The notes below the pieces were generated by a model. That model saw only the letters and a program-made list of their open reading frames with translations. It made no database searches and was not told the origin of the DNA. Of a DNA stretch of 45,717 nucleotides, positions 27,538 through 36,147 are shown in pieces. The stretch covers positions 1 through 45,717 of the forward strand of contig JAFSGW010000034.1 of assembly GCA_017440585.1 (NCBI GenBank). Reading direction: 5' to 3'. Every line of letters starts with the position of its first letter. Position 1 is the first letter of the stretch. Position numbers and translations under genes: made by a program. The stretch is from Clostridia bacterium (GTDB lineage: Bacteria > Bacillota > Clostridia > UMGS1883).

Positions 27538-28740
27538 ATGGTGGCAATTATCGGCGGCGGTGCTGCAGGCATGATGGCGGCAATATGGGCGGCGAGAAGC
27601 GGCAAAAAGGTTACACTTATTGAGCACAATACCTACCTTGGCAAAAAGATGGGTATTACGGGCAAGGGCAGGTGTAACGTTACAAACGACTGTGAAATTG
27701 AAGAGCTGTTTTTAAACATTCCCGGTAACGGTAAGTTTTTGTACAGTGCAATATATTCCTTTTCAAATTACAATGTGAAGGAGTTTTTTGAAGAGCTTGG
27801 CGTGCCCTTGAAGGTTGAAAGAGGGCAGAGGGTTTTTCCCGTAAGTGACAAGGCGAGAGACGTTGTGGACGCAATGAAAAACGAAATGAAGCGTCTTGGT
27901 GTTTCTGTTATATTTGACCACGCCTTTGAAGTTGATACAAAGGATGGGGCCGTTTGCGGTGTTAAGTGCAAAAATGGCTATGTGAAGGCTGAAAGCGTTC
28001 TGATTGCAACGGGCGGTAAAAGCTATCCTCAGACGGGCTCAACGGGCGACGGCTACCGCATGGCGGAAAATTTAGGGCACAGGGTAACCGAGATTAAGCC
28101 AAGCCTTATTCCCATGGTGGCACCTTCGGTTAAGAGCCTTATGGGGCTCAGCTTAAAAAATGTTTCTGTTACAGTCCTTGACGAAAAAGGGAAAAAACTG
28201 TATACTGATTTAGGAGAAATGCTTTTCACTCATTATGGCATGTCGGGACCCATAATACTTTCGGCATCGGGGCATATGAGAAAACAGGGAAGGTATAAGA
28301 TACTTCTTGACTTAAAGCCTGCTTTAGACGAGAAAACACTGGATTTAAGGCTTTTGAGGGATTTTGAAAAGTATCAGAACCGTGACTTTGTAAATGCACT
28401 GGATGACCTTCTTCCCAAGAAAATGATACCCTTTGTGATTGAAAGAAGCGGTATTGACGAAAGGAAAAAGGTTAATGCAATTACAAAAGAGGAAAGGGCG
28501 AGCCTTATAAACGCCATAAAGAAAATTGAAATTGACATTGAGGGCTTCAGAGGCATAAACGAAGCTATTGTAACGGCAGGGGGAATATCCGTTAAGGAGA
28601 TTGACCCTTCTACCATGGAAAGCAAGATTGTAAAGGGCTTATATTTTGCAGGTGAGGTAATTGACGTTGATGCCTATACCGGCGGGTTTAATCTGCAGAT
28701 AGCATTTTCAACGGGCTATTTGGCAGGTATAAATATGTAA
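27538..28740 (+). CDS. HI0933/YhiN-family FAD-dependent oxidoreductase
   Basis: The 400-residue flavoprotein has an N-terminal dinucleotide-binding motif (VAIIGGGAAGMMAA), followed by KKMGITGKGRCNVTN, the mid-chain TGGKSYPQTGSTGDGY and the C-terminal FAGEVIDVDAYTGGFNLQ, all characteristic of the HI0933-like family (annotated as aminoacetone oxidase family or BaiN-like). Its physiological substrate is unsettled; a BaiN-like steroid or bile-acid role has been proposed for some relatives and cannot be assumed here. ATG 27538 with GGTGG at 27525-27529 is preferred over GTG 27526. It is 22 bases upstream of cmk, a common neighbour in Clostridia. Confidence 0.9.
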   Translation: MVAIIGGGAAGMMAAIWAARSGKKVTLIEHNTYLGKKMGITGKGRCNVTNDCEIEELFLNIPGNGKFLYSAIYSFSNYNVKEFFEELGVPLKVERGQRVFPVSDKARDVVDAMKNEMKRLGVSVIFDHAFEVDTKDGAVCGVKCKNGYVKAESVLIATGGKSYPQTGSTGDGYRMAENLGHRVTEIKPSLIPMVAPSVKSLMGLSLKNVSVTVLDEKGKKLYTDLGEMLFTHYGMSGPIILSASGHMRKQGRYKILLDLKPALDEKTLDLRLLRDFEKYQNRDFVNALDDLLPKKMIPFVIERSGIDERKKVNAITKEERASLINAIKKIEIDIEGFRGINEAIVTAGGISVKEIDPSTMESKIVKGLYFAGEVIDVDAYTGGFNLQIAFSTGYLAGINM

Positions 28741-28762
28741 TATATAAAAGTGAGGGAAATTT

Positions 28763-29428
28763 ATGCAGATTGCAATTGATGGTCCTGCAGGGGCAGGCAA
28801 AAGCACAATTTCAAAATTTGTAGCAGCTGAAATGGGTTTTTTATACATTGACACAGGGGCAATGTACCGTGCTATCGGCTACAAGGTTTTAGAGAATAAC
28901 ATAAGCCTTGAGGAAAGCGAAAAAATAGACACCCTTGCAAAGGAAAGCAATGTGGAAATTAAAATTTCGGACCACGGACAGAGCATTTATCTTGACGGAA
29001 ATGATGTGACAGATAAAATCAGAACACCTGAGGTTTCCATGGCGGCATCGAAGGTTTCGGCAATCGGTGGCGTGAGAAAAACCCTTGTTGAGCTTCAGAG
29101 AAAAATTGCAGGAAGCAATAACGTTATTATGGACGGACGTGACATCGGTACTGTTGTGCTTCCCGATGCTGAAATTAAAATTTTCCTTACTGCAACAGCA
29201 GAGGACAGAGCTATGCGCCGTTACCTTGAGTTAAAGGAAAAGGGCATGGAGGTTAATTACCAGGACGTTTTAGAGGACATGCAGAAGCGTGACTATCAGG
29301 ATTCCCACAGAGCAGAGTCACCTCTTAAGGCTGCCGATGACGCTACGGTTATTGACACCTCGGGACAGACCTTGGGTGAAAGCGTGCAGGTTATAACCGA
29401 TTTTATAAAGAGCAGGACAAAGGCATGA
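28763..29428 (+). CDS. cmk: Cytidylate kinase
   Basis: Cmk phosphorylates CMP and dCMP to the diphosphates. The 221-residue protein has the P-loop GPAGAGKST near the N-terminus, the YIDTGAMYRA substrate-binding segment and the MDGRDIGTVVLPDA block, all diagnostic. GAGGG at 28752-28756 serves as ribosome binding site. Its stop overlaps the start of ispH-S1 as ATGA, so the two are translationally coupled; the order cmk-ispH-S1 is typical of Clostridia. Confidence 0.97.
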   Translation: MQIAIDGPAGAGKSTISKFVAAEMGFLYIDTGAMYRAIGYKVLENNISLEESEKIDTLAKESNVEIKISDHGQSIYLDGNDVTDKIRTPEVSMAASKVSAIGGVRKTLVELQRKIAGSNNVIMDGRDIGTVVLPDAEIKIFLTATAEDRAMRRYLELKEKGMEVNYQDVLEDMQKRDYQDSHRAESPLKAADDATVIDTSGQTLGESVQVITDFIKSRTKA

Positions 29429-31392
29429 GTAAGGTTAAAATAGCAGACAGTGCAGGCTTCTGCTTCGGCGTATCCCGTGCACTTAAAATGACGGAAACGG
29501 GCATTGAAGAGGGCAAAAGCATTGTAACCTACGGCCCCATTATCCATAACGGTCAGGTTGTAAAGGCACTGGAGGAAAAGGGCGTAAGGATAATTGAAAG
29601 CGTTGAGGAAGCAAGGGAGGGCGACACAGTTGTTATAAGAAGCCACGGTGTGCCCAAGAAAACCGAGGATGCCCTCCGTGAAAAGGGTATAGAGTACATT
29701 GACGCTACCTGCCCCTTTGTGAAAAAAATACACAGGATTGTTTCGGAAAACTATGCTCAGGGTAAAACCATTGTAATTATTGGTGATGCAAAGCACCCTG
29801 AGGTTATGGGAATAAACGGCTGGTGTAATGACGAAGCGGTGATTTTTTCGTCGATAGAGGACGTTGACTGCTCCCATATTGCCGAAAAAGATGTTTGTGT
29901 AGTAGCTCAGACTACTTTTGAGAGAAATTTGTGGGAAAAAATTATAAAAATTATAAAAAACACTTGCAATAGGGTGGTGTTTTTTGATACAATATGTAGT
30001 GCGACTAATGATAGACAAAAAAGTACGGAAGAGCTCAGCAAAGAGAGCGATTTGTTTATCGTAATAGGAGGCAAGAACAGCTCGAATACAAAAAAGCTTT
30101 ATCAGATTGCAAGCGGTCTTTGTAAAAAGACGCTTCTTGTAGAGGGAGCGTGGGAGCTGCCCGAAGGGTTATATACCCCTGGGGAACGAATTGGTATAAC
30201 CGCCGGTGCATCGACACCGGATTGGATAATAAAGGAGGTTTTTACAACCATGGTTAATGCAGAAAATTTAAAAGGAGAGCTTAGTTTTGCTGAGGCGTTT
30301 GAGGAATCCCTCGTAACTTTAAATACAGGACAGATAGTTACAGGCACAGTTGTTAAGGTTACACCTACAGAAGTATATGTAGACCTTGGATTCAAGAGCG
30401 AAGGTATTATCCCCGCTGACGAACTTTCCGAAGATCCCGATGTAAAGCCCGAAGAAGTTGTTAAGATGGGTGAAGAAGTTGAGGTATTCGTTGTTCGTGT
30501 AAACGACGCTGAAGGCTATGTAAAGCTTTCCAAGAAGAAGGTTGACGCGAAGAAGGGTTGGGCTACAATCGAAAACGCGGCAGAAACTCAGGAAATTCTT
30601 GAAGGTAAGGTTGTTGAAGCTGTAAACCGCGGTATCGTTGTTGCAGTTAACGGCACAAGAGTTTTCGTTCCTTCCTCTCACGCAAGCGAAAGATTTGTTC
30701 AGGATCTTTCCACAATGGTAGGTCAGACTGTTTCTCTCCGTATCCTTAACATTAAGGACGACAGAAGAGGCAAGAAGGCTATCGGTTCCGTTAAGAGCGT
30801 TCTTATGGAAGAAAAGGCTAAGAAGAGCGAAGAGTTCTGGGCAAATGTTGAAACAGGAAAGAAGTACACAGGTACAGTTAAGACTGTTACATCCTTCGGT
30901 GCTTTCGTTGATATCGGTGGCGTAGAAGGTCTTGTTCATATTTCCGAGCTTTCCTGGACAAGAATTAAGAATGTTGAAGAAGTTGTTAAGGTTGGCGACG
31001 TTGTTGAAGTATTCATCCTCGAAGCTAATGCTGAAACAAAGAAGATTTCTCTTGGCTACAAGAAGACAGAGGACAACCCCTGGGTTATCGCTCAGAACAC
31101 AATGGCCGTTGGCGATGTGAAGAATGTTAAGGTTGTAAGACTTCTTCCCTTTGGTGCTTTCGTTGAAATCATCCCCGGTGTTGAAGGTCTTATCCATGTT
31201 TCTCAGATCGATACAAAGAGAATCGGCAAGCCCGCTGATGTACTTACAGTAGGTCAGATGGTTGACGCTCAGATCGTTGAAGCTGACTGGGAAGCTAAGA
31301 AGATTGGTCTTTCCATTAAGGCTCTTCTCGCACCCGTTGTAGAAGAAGCTCCCGCTGTAGAAGCTGAAGAAGCAGTAGCTGACGCTGAATAA
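29425..31392 (+). CDS. ispH: Fused IspH (HMBPP reductase) and ribosomal protein S1
   Basis: This 655-residue fusion is frequent in Clostridia. Residues 1-275 are IspH, the iron-sulfur reductase that makes IPP and DMAPP in the MEP pathway; the cluster ligands are Cys13 (GFCFGVSRA), Cys96 (DATCPFV) and Cys191 (ICSATNDRQ), and TAGASTPDWII closes the domain. From about 300 there are four S1 OB-fold motifs (about 303-375, 388-460, 478-547, 560-632) with KVTPTEVYVDLG and TSFGAFVDIGG blocks, then an acidic Ala/Glu/Val tail. S1-type proteins bind mRNA during initiation. Codon use changes sharply at the junction: the S1 part uses GAA, GTT, AAG and CTT almost exclusively, like a highly expressed gene. 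An internal ribosome binding site is listed separately. Confidence 0.96.
   Translation: MSKVKIADSAGFCFGVSRALKMTETGIEEGKSIVTYGPIIHNGQVVKALEEKGVRIIESVEEAREGDTVVIRSHGVPKKTEDALREKGIEYIDATCPFVKKIHRIVSENYAQGKTIVIIGDAKHPEVMGINGWCNDEAVIFSSIEDVDCSHIAEKDVCVVAQTTFERNLWEKIIKIIKNTCNRVVFFDTICSATNDRQKSTEELSKESDLFIVIGGKNSSNTKKLYQIASGLCKKTLLVEGAWELPEGLYTPGERIGITAGASTPDWIIKEVFTTMVNAENLKGELSFAEAFEESLVTLNTGQIVTGTVVKVTPTEVYVDLGFKSEGIIPADELSEDPDVKPEEVVKMGEEVEVFVVRVNDAEGYVKLSKKKVDAKKGWATIENAAETQEILEGKVVEAVNRGIVVAVNGTRVFVPSSHASERFVQDLSTMVGQTVSLRILNIKDDRRGKKAIGSVKSVLMEEKAKKSEEFWANVETGKKYTGTVKTVTSFGAFVDIGGVEGLVHISELSWTRIKNVEEVVKVGDVVEVFILEANAETKKISLGYKKTEDNPWVIAQNTMAVGDVKNVKVVRLLPFGAFVEIIPGVEGLIHVSQIDTKRIGKPADVLTVGQMVDAQIVEADWEAKKIGLSIKALLAPVVEEAPAVEAEEAVADAE
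30231..30252 (+). promoter_or_regulatory. Candidate internal ribosome binding site and in-frame start inside ispH-S1
   Basis: AAAGGAGGT (30231-30239) is an excellent Shine-Dalgarno sequence, and the ATG at 30250 is in frame (residue 276), 11 bases after GGAGG. Initiation here would give a separate 380-residue S1 protein. The bases also encode the conserved IspH end (IIKEV), so chance cannot be excluded. Confidence 0.5.
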
Positions 31393-31403
31393 TTTTGAAC
31401 TGT

Positions 31404-31436
31404 AAAAGGGTGTTGCCAAGGCAACGCCCTTTTTTG
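31404..31436 (+). terminator. Rho-independent terminator after ispH-S1
   Basis: AGGGTGTTGCC (31407-31417) pairs with GGCAACGCCCT (31420-31430) with one G-U, flanked by A and followed by TTTTT. Confidence 0.9.
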
Positions 31437-31452
31437 TCTATGAGGTGGTAAA

Positions 31453-34038
31453 ATGAAAAGATTAATTGCAGCTGTATTGATGGTGATTGTTATGCTGAGC
31501 AATTTTGTTTTTGTAAGTGCAGCGGAAAGAATGGTTTCCACGGCGGATTTCAGCTATAAAACCTTTGAAGCTGTTTCAGGCAGAGCAACTATAAGCTTTG
31601 ACATCAATGCCAACACTGTTTCCGACGGCTTTGTGGGCATTGCTTCCTCCACGGTAGTTCCGAAAAACTATTCAGATTATGCAATATGCTTCCGTATCCG
31701 CACGGATGGCTCTTTTGATGCAAATAACGGAAGCAGCTTTGATAAGGCAACTGAAGTTAAGTATGCAGTAAACACTACCTATCATGTGGAAATTGATGCT
31801 GATATAATGAACCAGATTTATAATGCCTATGTGTATGCTCACGGCGAGAAGCATATTATTGCAGATAATTATGCCTTCCGTGCATCAGCATTGGATTTAG
31901 GCAAAATAACAGCCCGTGGCGGTGCCAATGTGGCATCGGGGCTTTATTACATTGAAAATATTGAAGCCATTCAGGGTGAAGGTGAATTTGAAACCTTTGT
32001 TCTTCCCAATTTCTTTGCGGAAAACATGGTACTGCAGAGAAATGAAAAGCATAAGGTTTTCGGACGTGGTGAGGGCGAAATAACCGTTTCTCTTTCAAAT
32101 GGTGTTGTTACATCAAAAACAACGGTAGTGGCTGAAAACGGGGAATTTGAGGCTTATTTAGACCCTCTTCCTGCATCACTTACACCTTACACATTAACTG
32201 TTTCTGCCCGTGATAAGACACAGATTATAGAAAATGTTTTTGTGGGCGATGTTTACCTTCTTGCAGGGCAGAGCAACATGGCTCAGACCTATGAGCACCT
32301 GACGGGTGAACAGCTGGGAAACGGCGTTACAACAAGTAACATGCCTCAGATGATAACTGATGAAAGAATAAAGTTCTTTAAGCTCAGCCGTACACCTGCC
32401 TCGGAGGAAGCCTTTAACGTGCCCTTTGAAACAGATAAGTGGCAGCCCTTGAACGATGATACAAAGAAAAAGCTTTCCTACATAGGTATGTTCTTTGCAG
32501 AGCAGAGGCTTAAAGAAGAGCCTGACGTGCCCGTGGGCTTGATGTGTGTTGCATGGCGTGGTACAACCATAAACCGCTGGATGAGAAAGAGCGACGAAAA
32601 CAAAACCGTGAATTACACACCCACAAACGGGGATATTTACAATAACCACGTTGCACCATTGGTTGGGTATCCCGTAAGTGCAGTTTTGTGGTATCAGGGG
32701 GAAAGCGATGCAGGTAACCCCGTTATGTACGAGGAGGCATTCAAAACCCTTATAAGTGACTGGCGCAGGTTATGGAATGACGAGGATATGCCGTTCTTAT
32801 TTGTACAGCTTGCACGTTACGGCAAGGATACCTATCAGTATTTAAGAGATGCACAGCTTAAGGCACTTTCCCTTCCCAATACGGGCATGGTGGTGAGTAT
32901 TGATACGGACAAGGGTACATACAATAACATTCATCCCCTTGGTAAGGAAACTATTGCCGAAAGACTGCACCTTTTAGCAAAGAAGTATGTTTATAATAGA
33001 GAAACCGTGGCATCGGGCCCCATTTTTGAAAGTGCGAGGGCAGAGGGCAGTAAAATAATTGTGTCCTTCAAGGAAGACACAATAGGTGACGGGCTTGAGG
33101 TTAATAACCCTTACGGGGCAACAACAAAAGCTCTCAGTGAGTTTGAAGTAGCATCAAGGTACGGAGCATTCACTCCTGCAACTGCTGTTATTAATGAGGA
33201 CAATACAGTTACAGTTTCAGCAAGCTCTGTGAAGGAGCCGGTGTATGTAAGGTATGCATATTCTGCAGTGCCCAATAACCCCAACCTTTATAACAAGAAT
33301 GGCTTGCCTGCATCACCCTTTACAACAGATGTACGCCATTTCAGCACGGACAGCTTTTCCTCTGTTGGCTATGAGGCGGAAAACGGTGACATTCAGATTG
33401 CAGAATTAACCGTGTGCCCTGTTAAGGCACCTATTAACGGTGTAATAGGCATTACAGACAGTAATAATACCGTTACCGCATGGAACAGCTGTGGCATAAC
33501 CATATCCATGAATGCAGATGGCGTGTTCCAGCTTATTGACGGTGGCAACTGGATTATGACAGACATTACCTACGAAAAGGACACGCTTTATAACATAAAG
33601 GTGACTGCAAACTTTAAAACAAAAACCTACACGGCTGAAATTAACGGAAAAATCGCCTGCGAAAACGCCTCATTCAGAAGCGGTGCACTGGAAATGAATA
33701 ACCTGGGCAGAGTAATGCTTCGTGGCGGCTACGGCGAGGCAGGGGGCGAATTTTACGGTTTAAATTACCGTGTGCATACACCCAAGGTTATTATTTCAGC
33801 TTTGGAAAAGGGCGAGGGTGAGGTAAAGGTTACCCTTGAGGCTTTTTCGGAGGCAGATAAAGAGGTTTACGGTGTAAGCTATAAGGATGATGCCATGACA
33901 GGCTTTGAAAGAGGCATCCCCGGAGAAAATGAGGGCGAGTATATTCTTCCCCTGAATGGTGAGGCAGATAAAACAAAGGTTATTGTATTTGATATGGAAA
34001 ATATTGAGCCTTTGTGTGAGTATAAAATTGTAGAGTAA
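31453..34038 (+). CDS. Secreted sialate O-acetylesterase-like (SASA/SGNH) enzyme with flanking LamG-like modules
   Basis: The 861-residue protein has a signal peptide (cleaved near FVSAAE, residue 24). A LamG-like sandwich (about 28-175) precedes the catalytic region, which begins with FFAENMVLQRN, the usual lead of sialate O-acetylesterases. The SGNH elements are LLAGQSNM (Ser274), LWYQGESDA and the NIHPLGKE block (His494). A second LamG-like module lies at about 635-775 and resembles the first. The last 80 residues form a small beta module ending in VIVFDMENIEP. Enzymes of this family remove acetyl groups from sialic acids or plant glycans; the substrate here is unknown. The gene starts only 16 bases after a terminator, with GAGGTGG at 31441-31447 as ribosome binding site. 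Confidence 0.9.
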   Translation: MKRLIAAVLMVIVMLSNFVFVSAAERMVSTADFSYKTFEAVSGRATISFDINANTVSDGFVGIASSTVVPKNYSDYAICFRIRTDGSFDANNGSSFDKATEVKYAVNTTYHVEIDADIMNQIYNAYVYAHGEKHIIADNYAFRASALDLGKITARGGANVASGLYYIENIEAIQGEGEFETFVLPNFFAENMVLQRNEKHKVFGRGEGEITVSLSNGVVTSKTTVVAENGEFEAYLDPLPASLTPYTLTVSARDKTQIIENVFVGDVYLLAGQSNMAQTYEHLTGEQLGNGVTTSNMPQMITDERIKFFKLSRTPASEEAFNVPFETDKWQPLNDDTKKKLSYIGMFFAEQRLKEEPDVPVGLMCVAWRGTTINRWMRKSDENKTVNYTPTNGDIYNNHVAPLVGYPVSAVLWYQGESDAGNPVMYEEAFKTLISDWRRLWNDEDMPFLFVQLARYGKDTYQYLRDAQLKALSLPNTGMVVSIDTDKGTYNNIHPLGKETIAERLHLLAKKYVYNRETVASGPIFESARAEGSKIIVSFKEDTIGDGLEVNNPYGATTKALSEFEVASRYGAFTPATAVINEDNTVTVSASSVKEPVYVRYAYSAVPNNPNLYNKNGLPASPFTTDVRHFSTDSFSSVGYEAENGDIQIAELTVCPVKAPINGVIGITDSNNTVTAWNSCGITISMNADGVFQLIDGGNWIMTDITYEKDTLYNIKVTANFKTKTYTAEINGKIACENASFRSGALEMNNLGRVMLRGGYGEAGGEFYGLNYRVHTPKVIISALEKGEGEVKVTLEAFSEADKEVYGVSYKDDAMTGFERGIPGENEGEYILPLNGEADKTKVIVFDMENIEPLCEYKIVE

Positions 34039-34040
34039 AC

Positions 34041-34076
34041 AAAAAATGGATTTGGCTTTTGCCAAATCCATTTTTT
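34041..34076 (+). terminator. Rho-independent terminator
   Basis: A perfect 16-bp inverted repeat (34041-34056 with 34061-34076, TTTT loop) with six A on the left and six T on the right should act in both directions. Confidence 0.93.
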
Positions 34077-34078
34077 GA

Positions 34079-34264
34079 GCGTGTCGAAAAAGTCGACACG
34101 CAACAAAAAATCTTGCTGAGAGCAATATTTTTTGTTAATGTTTTTCCGAGGAACAAAGTGCCAATTTCTCGTGCAAGGGGCTTGCGAGCCCCCTAAAATC
34201 GGCACTTTCGGAGAGGCAATACGATTGCCCCTCCGATTTTATTCGGGGAACCTTCTTCCCCGAA
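34079..34264. repeat. Cluster of five consecutive hairpins between convergent genes
   Basis: Successive inverted repeats fill the gap: 34079-34087/34093-34101 (9 bp), 34102-34117/34121-34136 (16 bp, one mismatch), 34155-34162/34201-34208 enclosing GGGGCT/AGCCCC (34177-34192), 34209-34220/34224-34235 (one mismatch) and 34242-34250/34256-34264 (9 bp). No ORF or known RNA family was recognised. Confidence 0.7.
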
Positions 34265-34299
34265 CCCTTCGCAATTATGAGGGAATTAAGATTTATTTG

Positions 34300-36048
34300 T
34301 CAGTATAATATTTCGCCCGTACAGCCAATTTTAGTGAGCATTCTCTGGAAGGATGCAAAGCGGTTGGGGAAGAGCTGTTTGATACCTATTTCTAAATCGC
34401 GGTTGCCATAGCACAGCCAGTACAGACGGGCAAATTCGGCAAAGCCTTCATCGGAATTGGAGTTGCCGTAGTTGGAAATTGTTGCGATATCGTCCTCCAC
34501 AGCAAGCTGCCATTTGGTGCCCTGATTCCAGTGAGAGCTGCGGTTGTTTACATCGCCGTTTGCCATATAGTCATTGCTGTGTCCCAATTCGTGAGCAAAG
34601 CTCTTTATCATAGCCTGCTCTGTAGCTGTGCCTTTAAGCCTTACGAATAATTCCTCACCGCCGCAGTTATAGGTTGAGGTTGTTGTGGAAAGGTATACAT
34701 ACATATTCTTTATATGCTGACGGTATGCATAGGGGAACTTTCCTAAAGCGTTGATTGCTGTCTGCACATTTGCAAAGGAAGGGTCAACACAGTAAAGCTT
34801 TACTGTTTGTGTTGTGTCTTCTGTTTTGTATGTAACGTTTATAAGATAGCAGTTGATGGGTGCGCCCGTGTAGGGATGCTCTTCACTTGCAGAATAGATA
34901 ACACCGTTTTCTTCCACAAGGTCCCACATAACGTGAGTTGTTTTTATGGGAGCGGACTGTGTAATGGTTGCATCACCACCGGGGAAGGCGGGAAGAGAGT
35001 AATAGAAGCCCGACTCGGCAAGCTCACCTACAACTCTTGTAGATACTGCGGAAAGAATTTGTGCTTTTTCTTCTTCGGGAGTATAATTTCCGTTATAAAG
35101 ACGGGAGAAAACTGCCTCACAGTCATCAAGGAAAGAATCGTTGTTGGGTGCATAGGGCATTGCATCGGCACCGATAGATGTGCAGATTTCCATAACTCTC
35201 TGCTGCTGCTTTTGGGTAAGAAGCCCAAAACCGTCGAGGCTTGTCATTAAGGTTGTAGGTGTTTCGCCTGCGAAGGTAAGTGCCCATTCGTATTTGTCGT
35301 CCTGCATACAAACTGCACCGTCTTTAATTGCAAGGTAGTTGCCACCTGAGAGGCGGATAGCATAGCCTGTGTTGTATTCTTCTAAAAGCCAACGCTGCTT
35401 TGCACTGCCTGCGGAATAGTAGTAAACTCTTAAGCCGTCAGATTCTGTATATTCAAGTCGCATACGGGGAGTTTCTGCATATTCAAATGAATACTCTCCT
35501 TCTGTCATATCCTTAAGGCGGAAGGGTGTGCCATTGTCGGAAACAATAATTCTGCGACGTGTGACGGGTTTGCCCATAGCATTTGTTTCGGTGTACTTTT
35601 CTACCGTGAGGCTACCGAGAGCAGAATCGAGGGTGTAATACCTTTCATTCATACCGCTATAGGTTGCAACCTTTGTCTGATTGCAGAAAATTACGGGATT
35701 GCCGTTTGTAATTGTATAGGGCTCGAGGGTGGAGGGGTTATATGCAATGATTTTTGCAAAATCGCCTTCTTTTACAATGTCGGGGGTATCGAGGGTGATT
35801 GTCTGTGTGCCATTATTTAAAGTGACAGACCTGCAGCATACCATTGCACCGCCCGAATAATAGCCAATGGTGAATGCCACACCATCGGTTGCATCCAAAG
35901 CGGATACCTCGGCTGAAATTGTGCCTAAGGTAATATTCTCATCATTAAATACTGCATTAAGAGTTGGCATCTGAGAATCGGCAAGAACAGGTAATGCTGA
36001 AAAAAGCATTATAACTGTCAAAAACAAAGATAATAATTTCTTTTTCAT
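34300..36048 (-). CDS. Secreted anthrax-lethal-factor-like (ATLF) zinc metalloprotease
   Basis: The 582-residue protein has a signal peptide (cleaved after LPVLA, residue 23). The C-terminal 110 residues carry the metalloprotease site: AHELGHSND with His486, Glu487 and His490, then SNYGNSNSDEGFAEFARLY. This aligns with the catalytic region of Bacillus anthracis lethal factor (HEFGH ... TSYGRTNEAEFFAEAFRL), making Glu534 the likely third zinc ligand and Tyr527 the equivalent of catalytic Tyr728. The N-terminal 300 residues are beta-rich with no family recognised; residues about 220-265 (GYAIRLSGGNYLAIKDG) recall a ricin-type trefoil unit. The target is unknown. The ribosome binding site AAAGGAG lies at about 36056-36062 and a good promoter follows upstream. 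It is convergent with the acetylesterase gene. Confidence 0.85.
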   Translation of the reverse strand: MKKKLLSLFLTVIMLFSALPVLADSQMPTLNAVFNDENITLGTISAEVSALDATDGVAFTIGYYSGGAMVCCRSVTLNNGTQTITLDTPDIVKEGDFAKIIAYNPSTLEPYTITNGNPVIFCNQTKVATYSGMNERYYTLDSALGSLTVEKYTETNAMGKPVTRRRIIVSDNGTPFRLKDMTEGEYSFEYAETPRMRLEYTESDGLRVYYYSAGSAKQRWLLEEYNTGYAIRLSGGNYLAIKDGAVCMQDDKYEWALTFAGETPTTLMTSLDGFGLLTQKQQQRVMEICTSIGADAMPYAPNNDSFLDDCEAVFSRLYNGNYTPEEEKAQILSAVSTRVVGELAESGFYYSLPAFPGGDATITQSAPIKTTHVMWDLVEENGVIYSASEEHPYTGAPINCYLINVTYKTEDTTQTVKLYCVDPSFANVQTAINALGKFPYAYRQHIKNMYVYLSTTTSTYNCGGEELFVRLKGTATEQAMIKSFAHELGHSNDYMANGDVNNRSSHWNQGTKWQLAVEDDIATISNYGNSNSDEGFAEFARLYWLCYGNRDLEIGIKQLFPNRFASFQRMLTKIGCTGEILY

Positions 36049-36059
36049 TTTTATTCTCC

Positions 36060-36088
36060 TTTACATGTGCATGAAATTATTATATACT
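36060..36088 (+). promoter_or_regulatory. Candidate plus-strand promoter for the YdcF-like gene
   Basis: TTTACA (36060-36065), 17 bp, then TATACT (36083-36088). Its -10 box shares two bases with the -10 box of the divergent promoter. Confidence 0.6.
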
Positions 36089-36107
36089 AATTTGTGTGAA
36101 ATTTCAA
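36079..36107 (-). promoter_or_regulatory. Sigma-A promoter of the metalloprotease gene
   Basis: Reading on the minus strand, TTGAAA (36107-36102), a 17-bp spacer and TATAAT (36084-36079). The palindrome TGAAATTTCA (36097-36106) overlaps the -35 box. Confidence 0.78.
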
Positions 36108-36147
36108 TGAAATTAGTGTGAATAACGGCGACAGAGGCGTAAATTTT

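Noticed and set aside
30319..31419. 366-codon open frame on the minus strand opposite the S1 domains
   Set aside because: It is antisense to highly conserved S1 motifs, its composition is unlike a real protein, and it crosses the ispH-S1 terminator.
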